Positions 62,688 through 64,000 of a DNA stretch of 64,000 nt are shown here, in pieces. The notes below the pieces were generated by a model that was given only the letters and a program-made list of their open reading frames with translations, was not told the DNA's origin and ran no database searches. The position numbers and the translations under genes were made by a program. Positions within the stretch are counted from its first letter, which is position 1, and each line of letters opens with the position of its first letter. The stretch is from Lactiplantibacillus xiangfangensis (GTDB lineage: Bacteria; Bacillota; Bacilli; Lactobacillales; Lactobacillaceae), in assembly GCF_001438845.1 (NCBI RefSeq), contig NZ_JQCL01000074.1, positions 42,327-106,326 of the forward strand, read 5' to 3'.

Positions 62688-64000
62688 TTAACGCCGGTTA
62701 TCGTTGTTTGACCGACGGTGGCTGTTATTACTATTGTTATTATTGCTGCGATGGTTATTGCGGTTGTTACTATTCCCATTGCGGTGATTACCATTACTAT
62801 GGTTCCCACCGTTGCGATTGCCGCCGTTACCATTGCCATTACGATTATTATTGTTGCGGTTATAGCTGCCGTTACCACCGCGACGGTTGTTTCCACGATA
62901 ATTATCATGGTGTTCCCGCTTTGGTAATAAGTCCGTCTTAGGCGCTTCTTCTGGATTCAATAGCTTAAAGTCAATTTCACGCTGATCTTTGTCGACCCGC
63001 ATCAATTGAACCTTAACTGGTTGTCCAATCCGGAACGTCCGCTTCGTCTTGCGACCGACTAAGGCGAGTTGTTGTTCAACGTACTCGTAGTAATCATCGT
63101 CCATCACACTAATGTGGACTAGCCCTTCAACGGTGTTTTCCAACTCAACGAACAACCCAAACTTCATAACGGAGTCGATGACAGCATCGAAACGTTCGCC
63201 CACGTGGTCAGCCATGTATTCGGCCTTCTTCATGGAGTCAACGTCCCGTTCCGTCGCAATCCCCCGACGTTCGTGATCTGAAGTCGTTTCAGCAATCGTT
63301 GGTAAGTTATCTTGATACTTCGCACGCGCTTCGTCGCCAGTGCCGTTTTCAGCGTAATGCCGAATCAAACGGTGCACCATCATATCCGGATAACGCCGAA
63401 TTGGTGACGTAAAGTGGGTGTAGTATGGTGCGGCTAACCCAAAGTGACCTAAGGATTGGTCCGCATAACGCGCCTGCTTCATGCTCCGCAACATCATTAC
63501 GGAAACCATGGCTTCTTCCGGTTTACCCGCAACCTTCTTCAAAACGTCTTGCAACATCTTTGGCTTAACGTCTTTAGATGAACCCGTGACGTTAACCCCA
63601 AAGGTCGTTACAAATTCGAAGAAGCTGTGCATCCGGTCACTATCAGGCGTTTCGTGCACCCGGTAGATAAACGGTACCTTGAGTAAGCTGTAGTGCTTAG
63701 CAACCGTTTCATTGGCTGCTAACATGAAACTTTCAATCATCCGTTCGGCTAAGCCCCGTACACGCAATTGAATGTCAATTGGGTGACCGGTTTCGTCCAC
63801 GATGATCTTCGCTTCATTGTCATCAAAATCGATTGCACCACGGTGCCGACGATGCTTGTATAAAACTCGGTGCAAGTCGCCCATAACGTCGAACATGTCG
63901 ACGAGGTCCGCGTACTTTTCACGGGTCTTAGGATCGTGAGCTTCCAAAATCTGGTTAACCGCATCATAAGTCATCCGGGCGTGTGACTTGATCACACTCT
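62688..64000 (-). CDS. rnr: Ribonuclease R (C-terminal part; gene continues past the window edge)
   Basis: About 437 residues visible; the N-terminus lies beyond 64000. Present are the end of the RNB catalytic domain (IDFDDNEAKI, SPIRRYPDMMVHRLI), an S1 domain (about 60-80 residues with GERFDAVIDSVMKFGLFVELENTVEGLVH) and a long C-terminal tail of about 75 residues of Asn, Gly, Arg, His and Ser, probably disordered and RNA-binding. 3'-5' exoribonuclease, working with SmpB/tmRNA on stalled mRNAs. The tail is longer and more repetitive than in Bacillus RNase R. Confidence 0.95.
   Translation of the reverse strand, partial: SVIKSHARMTYDAVNQILEAHDPKTREKYADLVDMFDVMGDLHRVLYKHRRHRGAIDFDDNEAKIIVDETGHPIDIQLRVRGLAERMIESFMLAANETVAKHYSLLKVPFIYRVHETPDSDRMHSFFEFVTTFGVNVTGSSKDVKPKMLQDVLKKVAGKPEEAMVSVMMLRSMKQARYADQSLGHFGLAAPYYTHFTSPIRRYPDMMVHRLIRHYAENGTGDEARAKYQDNLPTIAETTSDHERRGIATERDVDSMKKAEYMADHVGERFDAVIDSVMKFGLFVELENTVEGLVHISVMDDDYYEYVEQQLALVGRKTKRTFRIGQPVKVQLMRVDKDQREIDFKLLNPEEAPKTDLLPKREHHDNYRGNNRRGGNGSYNRNNNNRNGNGNGGNRNGGNHSNGNHRNGNSNNRNNHRSNNNNSNNSHRRSNNDNRR

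Noticed and set aside
62675-62941. Several overlapping open frames on both strands
   Set aside because: They are shadows of the repetitive Asn/Gly/Arg tail of RNase R; their products are simple-composition I/T/V or Y/C-rich strings.

Overview
The window looks like chromosomal DNA from a lactobacillus of the Lactiplantibacillus plantarum group. I infer this from gene content and order: a ppx-ppk-ppx polyphosphate operon, PepX beside an OatA-type O-acetyltransferase, cdaA-cdaR-glmM close to a glmS preceded by its self-cleaving ribozyme, rnr-smpB followed by glnPH-glnQ, and a surface protein ending in an LPQTxE-type sortase signal. Strong Shine-Dalgarno sequences and frequent TTG/GTG starts fit this. 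No database search was possible, so the species assignment is an inference.

Layout. 0-10.4 kb: left end of a TnpB-type insertion element cut by the window edge, pyridoxal kinase family protein, APC amino-acid permease, OsmC-like protein, PepX, a 0.5 kb pair of large palindromes, OatA, and BirA with its own operator. 10.7-20.5 kb: prolyl aminopeptidase, purine permease, small membrane protein, MarR regulator, LicD protein, the polyphosphate operon, then a second, inverted copy of the palindrome pair. 20.5-26.4 kb: an Spx-family protein whose CxxC switch is SxxS, tRNA-Asn, DUF2812-like protein, GlpK, nitroreductase pair, and a probable CcpA-controlled small RNA. 26.6-34.8 kb: teichoic-acid-like genes in two divergent modules (each with a TagD and a CDP-glycerol glycerophosphotransferase-family protein) separated by a TnpB element, then TagH. 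35-44.6 kb: GalM, a giant YhgE/Pip-type membrane protein, a Cof-type HAD protein, GlmS with ribozyme and NagR/DasR-like sites, and a sortase-anchored choice-of-anchor-A-like adhesin. 44.7-54.4 kb: GlmM, CdaR, CdaA, DUF1361 protein, a second MarR regulator, Na+/H+ antiporter, MurB, oxidoreductase, exonuclease III. 54.4-64 kb: DnaQ-like exonuclease, GNAT, TsaE, Pta, Ung, HAD, LURP-one-like protein, GlnQ, GlnPH with a GlnR box, SmpB, and the C-terminal part of RNase R.

Many genes serve the cell envelope: GlmS and GlmM make amino-sugar precursors, CdaA/CdaR connect this to cyclic di-AMP, MurB makes peptidoglycan precursor, OatA O-acetylates peptidoglycan, and the Tag-like genes handle glycerol-phosphate polymers.

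The most interesting non-coding signals are (1) a family of about 160-nt branched palindromes, arranged as inverted pairs at 6.5-7.0 kb and 19.9-20.5 kb, with several compensatory base changes between copies, and (2) a compact small-RNA gene at 26.3-26.4 kb with a perfect cre site over its -35 box. All readings were made by eye.
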